Source: Nocardioides sp. Root140 (lineage in GTDB: Bacteria > Actinomycetota > Actinomycetes > Propionibacteriales > Nocardioidaceae). Taken from it: a stretch of 64,000 nucleotides of DNA. Below the pieces are notes generated by a model. It had not been told where the DNA came from. It saw only the letters and a program-made list of their open reading frames with translations, and ran no database searches. The translations under genes and the position numbers were made by a program. The DNA lies in contig NZ_LMFI01000016.1 in NCBI RefSeq assembly GCF_001426745.1, positions 153,677-217,676 on the forward strand, written 5' to 3'. Positions 7,369-15,265 of this stretch are shown in pieces; the stretch's first letter is position 1, and the number at the start of each line of letters is the position of its first letter.

Positions 7369-9022
7369 CGGACGCCTCTTCGGTCGGCTGGTCGGTCGGC
7401 TCGTCGGTCGGCTCGTCGGTCGGCTCGTCGAAGAGGGCCACCCGCTGGCGGGCGGCGGCGCGGAGCCGGCCCTTCTGCACCTTGCCGGTGACGGTGTAGG
7501 GCAGCTCGTCGACCACGTGCACGGTGGTGGGCTGCTTGAAGCGGGCCAACCGGTCGGCGCAGCGGGCACGCACCGCCTCCTCGAGCCCGGCCTCGTCACC
7601 GTCAGGGGTGGCCACGACGTAGGCCACGACCGCCTCGCCGGTGAGCGGGTCCTCGACCCCGATCACGGCGCAGGCCTGCACCCCGGGGACGTTCGCGATG
7701 GTCTCCTCGACCTCGGAGGGGTAGACGTTGAAGCCGGACACGATGACGAGGTCCTTGCGCTTGTCGACCAGGAAGAGGTCCCCGTCGGTGTCGAGGAAGC
7801 CGACGTCGCCGGTGGCCCACCAGCCGTCGCCGTCGGGTCCCTCGCGACCGTCGGGCCAGTAGCCGCTGAACAGGTTGCCGCCACGGATCTCGATGTCGCC
7901 GGGGTCGCCGCCCTCGACGTCGTGACCGGCCTCGTCTCGCAGCCGGATCTCGATGCCGGGCAGCGCCGCACCGACCGAGCCGGTGGGCGCGTCCTTGCTG
8001 CACAGCGTCGAGGTGACCACCGGCGCCGCTTCGGTCAGCCCGTAGCCCTGGTGCACCGCGACTCCAGTGCTCTCGACGAAGGAGTCGATGACCTCGGCCG
8101 CCAGCGGCGCCGAGCCCGAGAGCACCAGCCGCACGGGGCCCAGGCGCTCGGCGAGGTCGTCGAGCGGCAGCCAGTGCGCGAACACCGGCGGCGCCACCGG
8201 CACCACGCTGATCGCCTCGTCCTCGATGAGGTCGAGGGTGCCGCCCGGTTCGAAGGAGTCGGCGAGCACCACGCGCACCCGCAGCCGCAGCGAGGCGCCG
8301 AGCACGGCGTTGAGGCCGTAGACGTGGAACAGCGGCAGCACCCCGAGGACCACGTCGTCGGCGGCCAGCATCGGGGGCTGGACCTCGGCGATCTGCTCGA
8401 TGTTCGCCAGCAGTGCCCGGTGACTGAGCATGGCCGCGCGCGGGCGCCCCGACGTACCGCTGGTGTAGAGGAGCGCGGCCAGGGTCTCGGGGTCCTGGAG
8501 CGCGGGGAGCGCGCGGCCGTGGCTGGCACTGAGGTGGGCGTAGGACCGCTCCCCCGGCTGCAACGTCGAGCCGACCGTCACCAGACGGGGCTTCGGGACG
8601 TCGGCCAGGTCGTCGGGGTCGATGCCCTCGAACTCGCCGTTGCGGGCCCGCTCGACGATCTGGAGGGCCTCGCGGACCACCGTCACGGTGTCGGTGTCGG
8701 CGATGATGATGCGGGTGCCGGAGTCGGCCAGCATGCGGGCCAGCTCGTTGGCGGTCGACCGCGGATTGACCGGTACGACGACCAGCTGCGCGCGCAACGC
8801 CCCGAGGTAGCTGGTCACGAACTCGATGCGGTTGCCGAGCACGAGCATCACGCGGTAGCCGGCGACGGCGCCCTCGTTGGCATAGCCGGCGGCGACCCGG
8901 TCGACCTCGTCCTCGAGCTCCGACCACGTGACCCGGCGTCCGCTGGACGCCTCGACGACCGCCATGCCGTCGGGCAGTTCGCGCGCGGCCGACGTCAGGA
9001 GGTCGGCGACCGAGTTCGTCAT
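7361..9022 (-). CDS. Long-chain acyl-CoA synthetase (AMP-forming)
   Basis: A 553-residue ANL-superfamily enzyme that activates a carboxylic acid as acyl-AMP and transfers it to CoA. Motifs in order: LLYTSGTSGRPRAAMLSH (P-loop), HQGYGLTEAAPVV, WWATGDVGFLDTDGDL, VDKRKDLVIVSGFNVYPSEVE and the C-terminal catalytic lysine region YTVTGKVQKGRLR. The substrate cannot be fixed; fatty acid is most likely. ATG at 9022 gives MTNSVADLLTSAARELPDG, the family-like start. The C terminus is a four-fold DEPT/DQPT repeat encoded by 12-bp DNA repeats (about 7382-7430), absent from typical family members. Divergent from the HAD phosphatase. Confidence 0.88.
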   Translation of the reverse strand: MTNSVADLLTSAARELPDGMAVVEASSGRRVTWSELEDEVDRVAAGYANEGAVAGYRVMLVLGNRIEFVTSYLGALRAQLVVVPVNPRSTANELARMLADSGTRIIIADTDTVTVVREALQIVERARNGEFEGIDPDDLADVPKPRLVTVGSTLQPGERSYAHLSASHGRALPALQDPETLAALLYTSGTSGRPRAAMLSHRALLANIEQIAEVQPPMLAADDVVLGVLPLFHVYGLNAVLGASLRLRVRVVLADSFEPGGTLDLIEDEAISVVPVAPPVFAHWLPLDDLAERLGPVRLVLSGSAPLAAEVIDSFVESTGVAVHQGYGLTEAAPVVTSTLCSKDAPTGSVGAALPGIEIRLRDEAGHDVEGGDPGDIEIRGGNLFSGYWPDGREGPDGDGWWATGDVGFLDTDGDLFLVDKRKDLVIVSGFNVYPSEVEETIANVPGVQACAVIGVEDPLTGEAVVAYVVATPDGDEAGLEEAVRARCADRLARFKQPTTVHVVDELPYTVTGKVQKGRLRAAARQRVALFDEPTDEPTDEPTDQPTEEASGG

Positions 9023-9126
9023 GCGCAGATACTTCCACACGAAGGTCGGTCGCTGGCGAGAACCCGAACGCCCCGGGGTACGCAGAGCGCGCCTCCGCAA
9101 CGTGGGTTGCCCACTAGGGTGGAGGC

Positions 9127-10014
9127 GTGAACGACAAGCGGCCCCAGGCTCCCCGTCGGATCGACCTCAAGGCGCGGTCGACGATGGCCGGCGAGGCCGC
9201 GGCCGCGGCGACCGAGGTGGAGTCCGCCCTCGACGTCCCGCCCGACCCGGGGTCGGCGGCGTTCTTCGACGTCGACAACACGATCATGCAGGGCGCCAGC
9301 ATCTTCCACCTCGCCCGTGGGCTGCACCGCCGCAAGTTCTTCACCACCCGCGACATCGTCGGCGCGGCCTACAAGCAGGCCTACTTCCGCCTCGTCGGCG
9401 TCGAGGACCCCGAGCACGTCGCCGAGGCCCGCAACTCGGCGCTCAGCTTCATCGCCGGACACACGGTCACCGAGCTCGAGGAGCTCGGCGAGGAGATCTT
9501 CGACGAGGCGATGGCGCACCGCATCTGGCCGGGCACGCGCGCCCAGGCCCAGCTGCACCTCGACCAGGGCCAGCGGGTCTGGCTGGTCACCGCGGCACCG
9601 ATCGAGATCGCCAGCATCATCGCCCGCCGACTCGGACTGACCGGCGCGATGGGCACCGTGGCCGAGCACGAGGACGGCGTCTACACCGGCCGCCTGGTCG
9701 GCGACATGCTCCACGGTGAGGCCAAGGCCGAGGCGATCAAGGCCCTCGCAGCGCGTGAGCACCTCGACCTGACCCGTTGCTCGGCGTACAGCGACTCCTC
9801 GAACGACCTGCCGATGCTCGGGCTCGTCGGCGACCCGGTGGCGATCAACCCGGACGCGAAGCTGCGGGCCCACGCCCGCGAGCAGGGCTGGCGGATCCGG
9901 GACTACCGCACCGGACGCAAGGCCGCCCGGGCCGGGCTGGTCCTGGGCGCCGTCGCCGGAGCGGCAACGGGGTCGGTCGCCGCAGCAGCAGCACTGCGCC
10001 GCAACCGCAACTGA
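9127..10014 (+). CDS. HAD-IB family phosphatase with C-terminal membrane segment
   Basis: A 295-residue SerB-like hydrolase. HAD motif I is FFDVDNTIMQGAS (nucleophile and general-acid Asp), motif II VWLVTAAPIEIAS, motif III/IV SAYSDSSNDLPMLGLVGDPVAINPD. The last 35 residues form a small-residue hydrophobic helix (GLVLGAVAGAATGSVAAAAAL) ending in RRNRN, consistent with a membrane anchor or amphipathic tail. Substrate unknown: phosphoserine is possible, but lysophospholipid phosphates are equally likely for this subclass. GTG at 9127 has a TAGGGT box exactly 6 nt upstream, suggesting a leaderless mRNA; the intervening GGAGGC could otherwise serve as ribosome-binding site. Confidence 0.85.
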   Translation: MNDKRPQAPRRIDLKARSTMAGEAAAAATEVESALDVPPDPGSAAFFDVDNTIMQGASIFHLARGLHRRKFFTTRDIVGAAYKQAYFRLVGVEDPEHVAEARNSALSFIAGHTVTELEELGEEIFDEAMAHRIWPGTRAQAQLHLDQGQRVWLVTAAPIEIASIIARRLGLTGAMGTVAEHEDGVYTGRLVGDMLHGEAKAEAIKALAAREHLDLTRCSAYSDSSNDLPMLGLVGDPVAINPDAKLRAHAREQGWRIRDYRTGRKAARAGLVLGAVAGAATGSVAAAAALRRNRN

Positions 10015-10117
10015 ACGTGTCGGGCACCTCACATTCTGGAGAGGTGTTCACAGATGACCGAAAATTACCTACTCTTGGGTAGCGGGCCAGGGAGAGGACC
10101 GCGGGAGGGCAGGATCG

Positions 10118-10888
10118 ATGTCTTGGGGAGCGCAGGACCTCGCGCGCGGCATGACCGCGTTGCGGGACGCGGTTCTCGCGACCCTCGCCGCTGAGCCCGA
10201 GCTGGCCCACGGCCTCGCCGGCGACTCCGGCGTCGTGCTCACCCAGGACGTCCTCGCCGGCACCCGTCCCTCCGGCGGCGGCAACGGGTCGTACGACGAC
10301 GCCGACCAGGCCGCGTCCTCCGCGGAGAACGAAGCCGACCGCGAACGCATGATCGCACTGGTCGAGCTGGCCCGTGGAGGCGACAAGGAGGCCTTCGGGC
10401 AGCTCTTCGACCACTACCACCCGGCGGTCTACCGGTTCCTCTACTACCGCACCCGGTCCCAGACCCTGGCCGAGGACCTCGCCTCGGAGACGTTCTTCCG
10501 TGCGCTGCGGTCGATGAACAACTTCCGCTGGCAGGGCAAGGACTTCGGCGCCTGGCTGATGACCATCGCGCGCAACCTGACCACCGACCACTTCAAGGCC
10601 GGCCGCACCCGCCTCGAGATGACCACCGAGGACATGGGCGCCCACGACGACGTCACCGACGGACCCGAGTCCGCCGTCCTCGCGTCGCTCACCAACGAGT
10701 CGTTGCTGGCCGCCCTGCAGAAGCTCCCCAAGGAGCAGCAGGAGTGCCTGATCATGCGGTTCCTCCAGGGCATGAGCATCGCCGAGACTGCCCAGGTGCT
10801 GGCCCGTTCCGACGGCGCAGTCAAGCAGTTGCAGCTGCGCGGCGTGCGCAACCTGGCGAAGTTGCTGCCCGCGGGGATGAGGGACTGA
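10118..10888 (+). CDS. bldN: ECF sigma factor, BldN-like
   Basis: A 256-residue ECF sigma factor. Region 2 runs from MIALVELARGGDKEAFGQLFDHYHPAVYRFLYYR through LASETFFRALRSM to GAWLMTIARNLTTDHFK, and region 4 from LLAALQKLPKEQQECLIMRFLQGMS to the HTH (AETAQVLARSDGAVKQLQLRGVRNL). About 70-80 residues precede region 2, as in Streptomyces BldN, where such an extension is a pro-sequence. The close match in regions 2 and 4, the position near hem-rex and the downstream DUF5667 gene support BldN orthology. A BldN-type promoter lies just after it. Whether its regulon is morphological here is unknown. Confidence 0.8.
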   Translation: MSWGAQDLARGMTALRDAVLATLAAEPELAHGLAGDSGVVLTQDVLAGTRPSGGGNGSYDDADQAASSAENEADRERMIALVELARGGDKEAFGQLFDHYHPAVYRFLYYRTRSQTLAEDLASETFFRALRSMNNFRWQGKDFGAWLMTIARNLTTDHFKAGRTRLEMTTEDMGAHDDVTDGPESAVLASLTNESLLAALQKLPKEQQECLIMRFLQGMSIAETAQVLARSDGAVKQLQLRGVRNLAKLLPAGMRD

Positions 10889-10907
10889 TGTCGCCTACGT
10901 CTCAGAC

Positions 10908-10936
10908 CGTAACCTCGGTTCCCCGCGCCTCGTTGT
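10908..10936 (+). promoter_or_regulatory. Candidate BldN-dependent promoter
   Basis: CGTAAC (10908-10913), 17-bp spacer, CGTTGT (10931-10936). As I recall it, the Streptomyces BldN promoter pattern is CGTAAC with CGTTG-type -10. The expected transcript would start about 65 nt before the anti-sigma gene, so the sigma factor probably drives its own regulator. No second CGTAAC-N17-CGTT was noticed elsewhere in the window. Confidence 0.6.
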
Positions 10937-11009
10937 TCCTGTCGACAGGGTCACTGCCGACGGCTGCGTGCGGCCGGCGTGACGTGAACGAACCGACAGG
11001 AAGAGCGCG

Positions 11010-12137
11010 ATGATCTCGGTGCTTCCGGCACACAGGCGTGCCGAGGAGTTCAACGCCCAGCTCGAGGGCGCGGGCGGCAGCCACAACTCACGGCATGCCG
11101 ACCTCCTCGAACTGGTCTCCGCCATGCGCTCGGTCGAGGCCCCCGCGCCGCGGCCCGACTTCGTCGCGGACCTGCGGGCCCGACTGATGGCCGAGGCCGA
11201 CGTCGCCCTGACCGAGGTCGACCGCAAGCTGGCCCTGCCGGCCCACCCGCGCAGCCACCGCGACCGGCGCATCGCCGTCCTGGCCGGCACCGCGGCTCTC
11301 CTGGGCGCCACGACCTCGGTCGCCGTTGCGGCCCAGGGCACCCTCCCGGGCGACACGCTCTACCCGGTGAAACGGGCCATCGAGGGCATCCAGTCCTCCC
11401 TCACGTTCGACGACACCGCCCGCAGCGAGACCGTCCTCGACCAGGCCACCGGCCGTCTCCTCGAGGTCGAGGCGCTGGCCCGCCAGGTCGACTCCAGCCG
11501 GGCCGACCAGCTGCCGTCCACCCTCGACGACTTCTCCAGCCAGGCCGGGGAGGGCGCCGACCTGATCTTCACCGAGTACGGCGAGACCGGTGACACCGAT
11601 CCCCTCGTCGAGCTCAACGGCTTCGTCGACTCCAGCATGAAGAAGCTGGTCGACCTCGACGCGCTGCTCCCCTCGACGGTCACCGACTCGCTGCGCAACG
11701 CCACCACCGTGCTGACCCGCATCGACGACGAGATCACCAAGCTCTGCCCCGAGTGCGCCGGCGGCATCCTGCAGCTGCCCGCCCGGCTGACCAGTGCACT
11801 GGGCAGCGCCGACCCCGGCCCCGTGGTCACCCCGAAGCAGAAGGCCTCCACTCCCGGCGACTCGACGCCCAACCAGGCGATCGACCCGAAGGACGTCATC
11901 CCGCTGCCCCCGGTCGGCGGCGACTCGACGCCTGACTCCCCGACGTCCGACCCGACGAAGACGATCACCGAGGAAACCCCCAAGACGGTGAAGAAGACCG
12001 TCAAGGCGGTCGAGGGGACGCTCAAGGGCGGCAACGAGCTCCTGCTCGGCACTAACGGCGTGCTCGGCCCCGTCACCACGACGCTCGACCCGTTGCTCGG
12101 GCCCATCCTCGGTGACGGCGGTCTGCTCAGCGACTGA
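11010..12137 (+). CDS. DUF5667 membrane protein, probable RsbN-like anti-sigma factor
   Basis: A 375-residue protein. N-terminal about 85 residues are cytoplasmic and helical (SRHADLLELVSAMRSVEAPAPRPDF...LRARLMAEA), then one membrane helix (IAVLAGTAALLGATTSVAVAA) and the DUF5667 signature LPGDTLYPVKRAIEGIQ. The exported C-terminal half is helical, followed by a Pro/Thr/Ser-rich tail. In Streptomyces the gene after bldN encodes the anti-sigma factor RsbN with this topology. The role as inhibitor of the preceding sigma factor is inferred from position, topology and the BldN-type promoter. The lone CPEC pair (LCPECAGG) in the exported part is notable. Confidence 0.72.
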   Translation: MISVLPAHRRAEEFNAQLEGAGGSHNSRHADLLELVSAMRSVEAPAPRPDFVADLRARLMAEADVALTEVDRKLALPAHPRSHRDRRIAVLAGTAALLGATTSVAVAAQGTLPGDTLYPVKRAIEGIQSSLTFDDTARSETVLDQATGRLLEVEALARQVDSSRADQLPSTLDDFSSQAGEGADLIFTEYGETGDTDPLVELNGFVDSSMKKLVDLDALLPSTVTDSLRNATTVLTRIDDEITKLCPECAGGILQLPARLTSALGSADPGPVVTPKQKASTPGDSTPNQAIDPKDVIPLPPVGGDSTPDSPTSDPTKTITEETPKTVKKTVKAVEGTLKGGNELLLGTNGVLGPVTTTLDPLLGPILGDGGLLSD

Positions 12138-12155
12138 GCCGTCGCCTCTCCGTAC

Positions 12156-12179
12156 GCTGGTCGGCCTTCGAGGACCAGC
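12156..12179. terminator. Hairpin between convergent genes
   Basis: GCTGGTC (12156-12162) pairs with GACCAGC (12173-12179) across a 10-nt loop in the 66-bp gap between the convergent DUF5667 and acyltransferase genes. It could serve both strands. No T run. Confidence 0.5.
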
Positions 12180-12203
12180 CCGCGAAGGTCGCGTTCTCGC
12201 AGG

Positions 12204-13331
12204 TCAGCCGAAGACCGACTTGCGCTCCATCAGCAGCTTGTAGAGCGACTGCTGGATCGTCTCGCGCACCTGGTCGGTCACGTTGAAGACCAGCATCGGG
12301 TCGTCGGCGGCGTTCTCGTCGTACTCGTCGGTGCGGATCGGCTCACCGAACTCCAGCAGCCACTTCGAGGGCAGCGGCACGAGTCCGAGCGGGCCCAGCA
12401 GCGGGAAGAACGGCGTGATCGGGATGTAGGGGATGCCGAGCAACCGGGCCAGTGAGGGCACGTTGCCGACCAACGGATAGATCTCCTCGGCACCGACCAC
12501 GGACAGCGGGATGATGGGTACGCCGGTGCGCAGTGCGGCCGAGACGAATCCGCCGCGGCCGAAGCGCTGGAGCTTGTAGCGCTCGGAGAACGGCTTGCCG
12601 ATGCCCTTGAAGCCCTCGGGCCAGACTCCGACCAGCTCGCCCTGGCGCAGCATGCGCTCGGCATCCTCGCTGCACGCGAGGGTGGCGCCGCCCTTGCGGG
12701 CCACACCGCCGACCACGGGCAGCTGGAAGACCAGGTCGGCACCGAGCGGACGCAGGAACCGGCCGGCCTTGTCGTGCGTGGTGACCATGGTCATCAACCC
12801 GTCGATCGGCACCGTGCCGGAGTGGTTGGAGACCACCAGCGCGCCGCCCTCCGCGGGGATGTTCTCGAGGCCGCGCACCTCGATGCGGAACCACTTCTCG
12901 GCGACCGGGCGAAGGGCGGCCATGAAGAACTTCTCGGTGATCTCCGCGTCGAAGCCGTACTCGTCGACGACGTACTCGCCGTTGACGCGGCGGCGCAGGA
13001 ACGCGAGGAAGTGGGCCAGCCGCGGCTCCCAGTCGGTGCCGAAGACCTCACGGGCGGCCTGGTTGATCGCGCTCAGCCAGTCACCGATCGGGATACCGCC
13101 GCCGGGGGCGCGGTCGACCGCAGTGGTCGCCGACGTCCCGGGTGTGCGCACCGCCGGCTGCTCGATGACCGGGGTGTCGGTCGTCGGCTCGTCGGCCTTC
13201 ACCCGGGTCGGCTTGGAAGCGGCCTTGCGACCCGTGGCCAATCCGCGCGCGGCCGACGACGGTCGCTTGCTGCCACTGCCGCGACCGGGGCGGCCACGGG
13301 TGCCGATCGGGATGATGTCTGCGTCACCCAC
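12204..13331 (-). CDS. PlsC-like lysophospholipid acyltransferase family protein
   Basis: The catalytic domain (about residues 130-370) has the acyltransferase block VVSNHSGTVPIDGLM, then GVWPEGFKGIGKPFSERYKLQRFGRGGF and GVPIIPLSVVGAEEIYP. It is predicted to esterify a glycerolipid or related acceptor at the membrane. The first about 90 residues are a basic, Thr/Pro-rich low-complexity extension. The GTG start overlaps the upstream epimerase stop by 8 bp. The pair epimerase-acyltransferase, next to bS22 and a small HTH gene, matches mycobacterial Rv0500A-Rv0502 gene order. Acceptor unknown. Confidence 0.85.
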   Translation of the reverse strand: MGDADIIPIGTRGRPGRGSGSKRPSSAARGLATGRKAASKPTRVKADEPTTDTPVIEQPAVRTPGTSATTAVDRAPGGGIPIGDWLSAINQAAREVFGTDWEPRLAHFLAFLRRRVNGEYVVDEYGFDAEITEKFFMAALRPVAEKWFRIEVRGLENIPAEGGALVVSNHSGTVPIDGLMTMVTTHDKAGRFLRPLGADLVFQLPVVGGVARKGGATLACSEDAERMLRQGELVGVWPEGFKGIGKPFSERYKLQRFGRGGFVSAALRTGVPIIPLSVVGAEEIYPLVGNVPSLARLLGIPYIPITPFFPLLGPLGLVPLPSKWLLEFGEPIRTDEYDENAADDPMLVFNVTDQVRETIQQSLYKLLMERKSVFG

Positions 13332-14361
13332 GGGCGTCTCCTCGCGTCAGCTGGTGGGAGAGTCCGGCCAGCACGTTGTCCGGAGAGGCAAGGCGCCCCG
13401 GTGAGTGGATGCCCGGCGGCAGGGTGGCCGCGAAGTCCGCGAACGCGCCGGCGGTGGTGTACTGCGGCTCGAAGCCCAGCTCGGTGCGCATCCGGGTGGT
13501 GTCGACGCCGCGACCGAAGGTCAGGAACTTGACCTGCTCGGGCGAGAAGTCCGCGTGGCCGAGCTTGCGCAGGGCGGTGCCGAGGCCGCCGACTGCGAAG
13601 GACGGCAGCGGCAGGGTGGCGCGACCCATACGGCGTGCGGCCTGGGAGAGCATGATGACGCCGTCGCCAGCGACGTTGAACGTGCCGACGGCATCGGAGA
13701 GCACGCCGTGGCGCATCACGGCCATCAGGTCGTCGACGTGCAGGAACTGCAGGCGCGGGTCGAATCCGAGGACGGTCGGCAGCACCGGCAGCTTGAAGTA
13801 CTGGGTGATCGGCGACTGGACCCCGGGGCCGAGGATGTTGGCCGCGCGCAGGGTCGCCACCTCGACGTCGGGTCGTCGGCGCGCGAAACCGCGCACGTAG
13901 CCCTCGACCTCGTAGGCGTCGCGGGAGTAGCCCGAGCTCGGCGTGCGCTTCGGGTTCATCTCCTCGGTGAACATCGCCGGGTCGCGGTTGCTGGCGCCGT
14001 ACACCGTGGTGGTCGACTTGACCACGAGTCGCTGCAGCCCCGGGGCGCGCTGGCAGGCCGCGAGGAGCTGCATCGTGCCGATGACGTTGAGCTCCTTCAT
14101 CGTCCCCCGACCGCCGACGCCACCAGGGGTGGCGATGACGCTCATGTGGACGACCGTGTCGACGTCTTCCTTGGCGATCACCTTGGCGATCACGGGCGTG
14201 CGGATGTCCGCACGGATGAAGTCGACACCGGAGGTGTCACCACGCGGCGGGACGATGTCCACGCCGATGACGCGATCTACGGCGGGGTCGTCGGCAAGTT
14301 CGCGCGCCAGCCGTCGCCCGAGGTCCCTCGAGACCCCGGTGACCAGGACGACCCTGCCCAT
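13324..14361 (-). CDS. NAD-dependent epimerase/dehydratase (extended SDR)
   Basis: A 345-residue extended short-chain dehydrogenase. The N-terminal Rossmann motif is VVLVTGVSRDLGRRLA, followed by VDIVPPRGD and VVHMSVIATPGG. The catalytic Tyr-x3-Lys region appears diverged (SSGYSRDAYEVEGYVRGFAR), so true epimerase activity is uncertain. The last third is a substrate domain. It is usually annotated as galE-like, but sugar specificity is not evident. It heads a minus-strand pair with the acyltransferase, 16 bp downstream of bS22. Confidence 0.82.
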   Translation of the reverse strand: MGRVVLVTGVSRDLGRRLARELADDPAVDRVIGVDIVPPRGDTSGVDFIRADIRTPVIAKVIAKEDVDTVVHMSVIATPGGVGGRGTMKELNVIGTMQLLAACQRAPGLQRLVVKSTTTVYGASNRDPAMFTEEMNPKRTPSSGYSRDAYEVEGYVRGFARRRPDVEVATLRAANILGPGVQSPITQYFKLPVLPTVLGFDPRLQFLHVDDLMAVMRHGVLSDAVGTFNVAGDGVIMLSQAARRMGRATLPLPSFAVGGLGTALRKLGHADFSPEQVKFLTFGRGVDTTRMRTELGFEPQYTTAGAFADFAATLPPGIHSPGRLASPDNVLAGLSHQLTRGDARG

Positions 14362-14377
14362 GACCCCGCCCCGAGTC

Positions 14378-14479
14378 TTACTTGCCGAGCTTGCGGCGCT
14401 GGACGCGCGTCTTCTTCAGGAGCTTGCGGTGCTTCTTCTTCGCCATACGCTTACGGCGCTTCTTGATGACTGAACCCAC
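14378..14479 (-). CDS. Small ribosomal protein bS22 (AURKAIP1/COX24 domain)
   Basis: A 33-residue, extremely basic protein: it begins GSVIKKRRKRMAKKKHRKLL and ends TRVQRRKLGK. It is nearly identical, from memory, to the mycobacterial 30S protein bS22 found near the decoding centre. The start is GTG at 14479 with GGAAGG about 6 nt upstream; the stop is TAA at 14378-14380. Too short for usual gene-length cut-offs, it is supported by the sequence match and the conserved neighbours (small HTH upstream, epimerase and acyltransferase downstream). Confidence 0.93.
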   Translation of the reverse strand: MGSVIKKRRKRMAKKKHRKLLKKTRVQRRKLGK

Positions 14480-14651
14480 TGTTTTCCTTCCAGAGCTGTG
14501 GTCGCGCCCGACAGAGCGGCCGGGACGACCGGCACAGCCTATCCGCCAATGGGCAGGCAGCAGAAACCAGCGGTCAATTGACCACTATCCGGCTCTGGAA
14601 GGAATTGGGCCCCGGCGCTTCCCCGGGAGCCCGGACTCAGTCTGAACAGAC

Positions 14652-14852
14652 TCAGCCTGCGTCGAAGAAACTGCGCTCGAGATAGGCGTTGACGTCCTTC
14701 TCGGTGACGCGGAAGGAACGGCCGACCCGGACGGCGGGGAGCTCCCCGTTGTGCACGAGGCGGTAGACGGTCATCTTGGACACGCGCATAGTCGCCGCGA
14801 CCTCAGCGATCGTCAGGAACTTCACCTCGGAGATATCGCCCGAGTTTGCCAT
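14652..14852 (-). CDS. Small excisionase-type helix-turn-helix DNA-binding protein
   Basis: A 66-residue MerR/excisionase-like winged HTH: FLTIAEVAATMRVSKMTVYRLVHNGELPAVRVGRSFRV followed by a short helix and SFFDAG. It closely resembles mycobacterial Rv0500A and the small HTH protein next to bS22 in Streptomyces. ATG at 14852 gives MANSGDISEVKFL; an alternative TTG at 14864 sits only 4 nt after GGAGGAAAG, a better ribosome-binding site, and would add four residues. Probably a nucleoid-associated or global regulator; the target is unknown. Confidence 0.88.
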   Translation of the reverse strand: MANSGDISEVKFLTIAEVAATMRVSKMTVYRLVHNGELPAVRVGRSFRVTEKDVNAYLERSFFDAG

Positions 14853-15008
14853 GGCACACCACAACTTTCCTCCGGCACGTCACTCGCTTCCCCACGAGTG
14901 ATCAGCGTGCCTCACTCCCGTGAGAATAGGGCCTGATGTGACCTGTGGGGAAGGGTGGACGGAAAAATAGTTCTGGGCACTCGGCGTGTCGGATTGAACT
15001 CACTCCCC

Positions 15009-15096
15009 CACGAACCGTGGATTGTTGCGTCGCGAGCCGTGGATTGTTGCGTCGCGAGCCGTGGATTGTTGATGCACGAGCCGTGGGTTCTTGGTG
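15009..15096 (+). repeat. 22-bp-period repeat, array 1 (four units, forward)
   Basis: Four contiguous units, each exactly 22 bp apart, with core GARCCGTGGATTSTTG. The same core recurs at 17072, 54869 and 55012. Units touch without spacers, unlike CRISPR. In the gap 14853-15124 I see nothing else besides this array and the start of the trpS leader. Confidence 0.9.
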
Positions 15097-15124
15097 GTTG
15101 GCCCAGTTGTGGCACCATCGAGGG

Positions 15125-15163
15125 GTGCTGACGAACCGCTCCACCCAGTGGTGGCCCGCCTGA
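15125..15163 (+). CDS. Tryptophan leader peptide of trpS
   Basis: GTG at 15125 opens a 12-codon frame encoding MLTNRSTQWWPA, with adjacent Trp codons at 15149-15154 and stop TGA at 15161-15163. Tandem regulatory codons shortly before the stop, followed by competing hairpins, are the hallmark of ribosome-mediated attenuation. No well-spaced Shine-Dalgarno is seen (GAGGG abuts the GTG). The same frame continues open upstream with more Trp codons, so a longer peptide is possible. Confidence 0.7.
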   Translation: MLTNRSTQWWPA

Positions 15164-15219
15164 CCGGCGGACCCCACTTCGACGCACCCCTTCGAAAATC
15201 GGCCGCCCTCGGGCGGCCG
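15155..15219 (+). promoter_or_regulatory. Ribosome-mediated trpS attenuator
   Basis: Four mutually exclusive segments can be read: 1 CCGCC (15156-15160), 2 GGCGG (15166-15170), 3 CCGCC (15203-15207), 4 GGGCGGCCG (15211-15219). 1:2 is the pause/anti-antiterminator, 2:3 the antiterminator, 3:4 the terminator (arms 15200-15208 and 15211-15219). A ribosome stalled at the Trp codons would mask segment 1 and favour 2:3, so trpS is read when charged tRNA-Trp is scarce. Confidence 0.7.
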
Positions 15220-15265
15220 TCGTGCATTTCGGCTGACCCGTGGGCCCTCACCCCCAGGAGTCACC

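Noticed and set aside
14652..14852. Phage excisionase indicating a prophage
   Set aside because: The small HTH protein sits in the conserved actinobacterial bS22-epimerase-acyltransferase neighbourhood; no integrase or phage genes are near.
15009..15096. CRISPR array
   Set aside because: Units are directly adjacent at a 22-bp period with no spacers, and no cas genes are present.
15111..15117. T-box riboswitch before trpS (TGGCACC resembles TGGNACC)
   Set aside because: Only seven bases match; no stem I specifier structure is apparent and the match lies upstream of the leader peptide, whereas the Trp-codon attenuator explains the region well.
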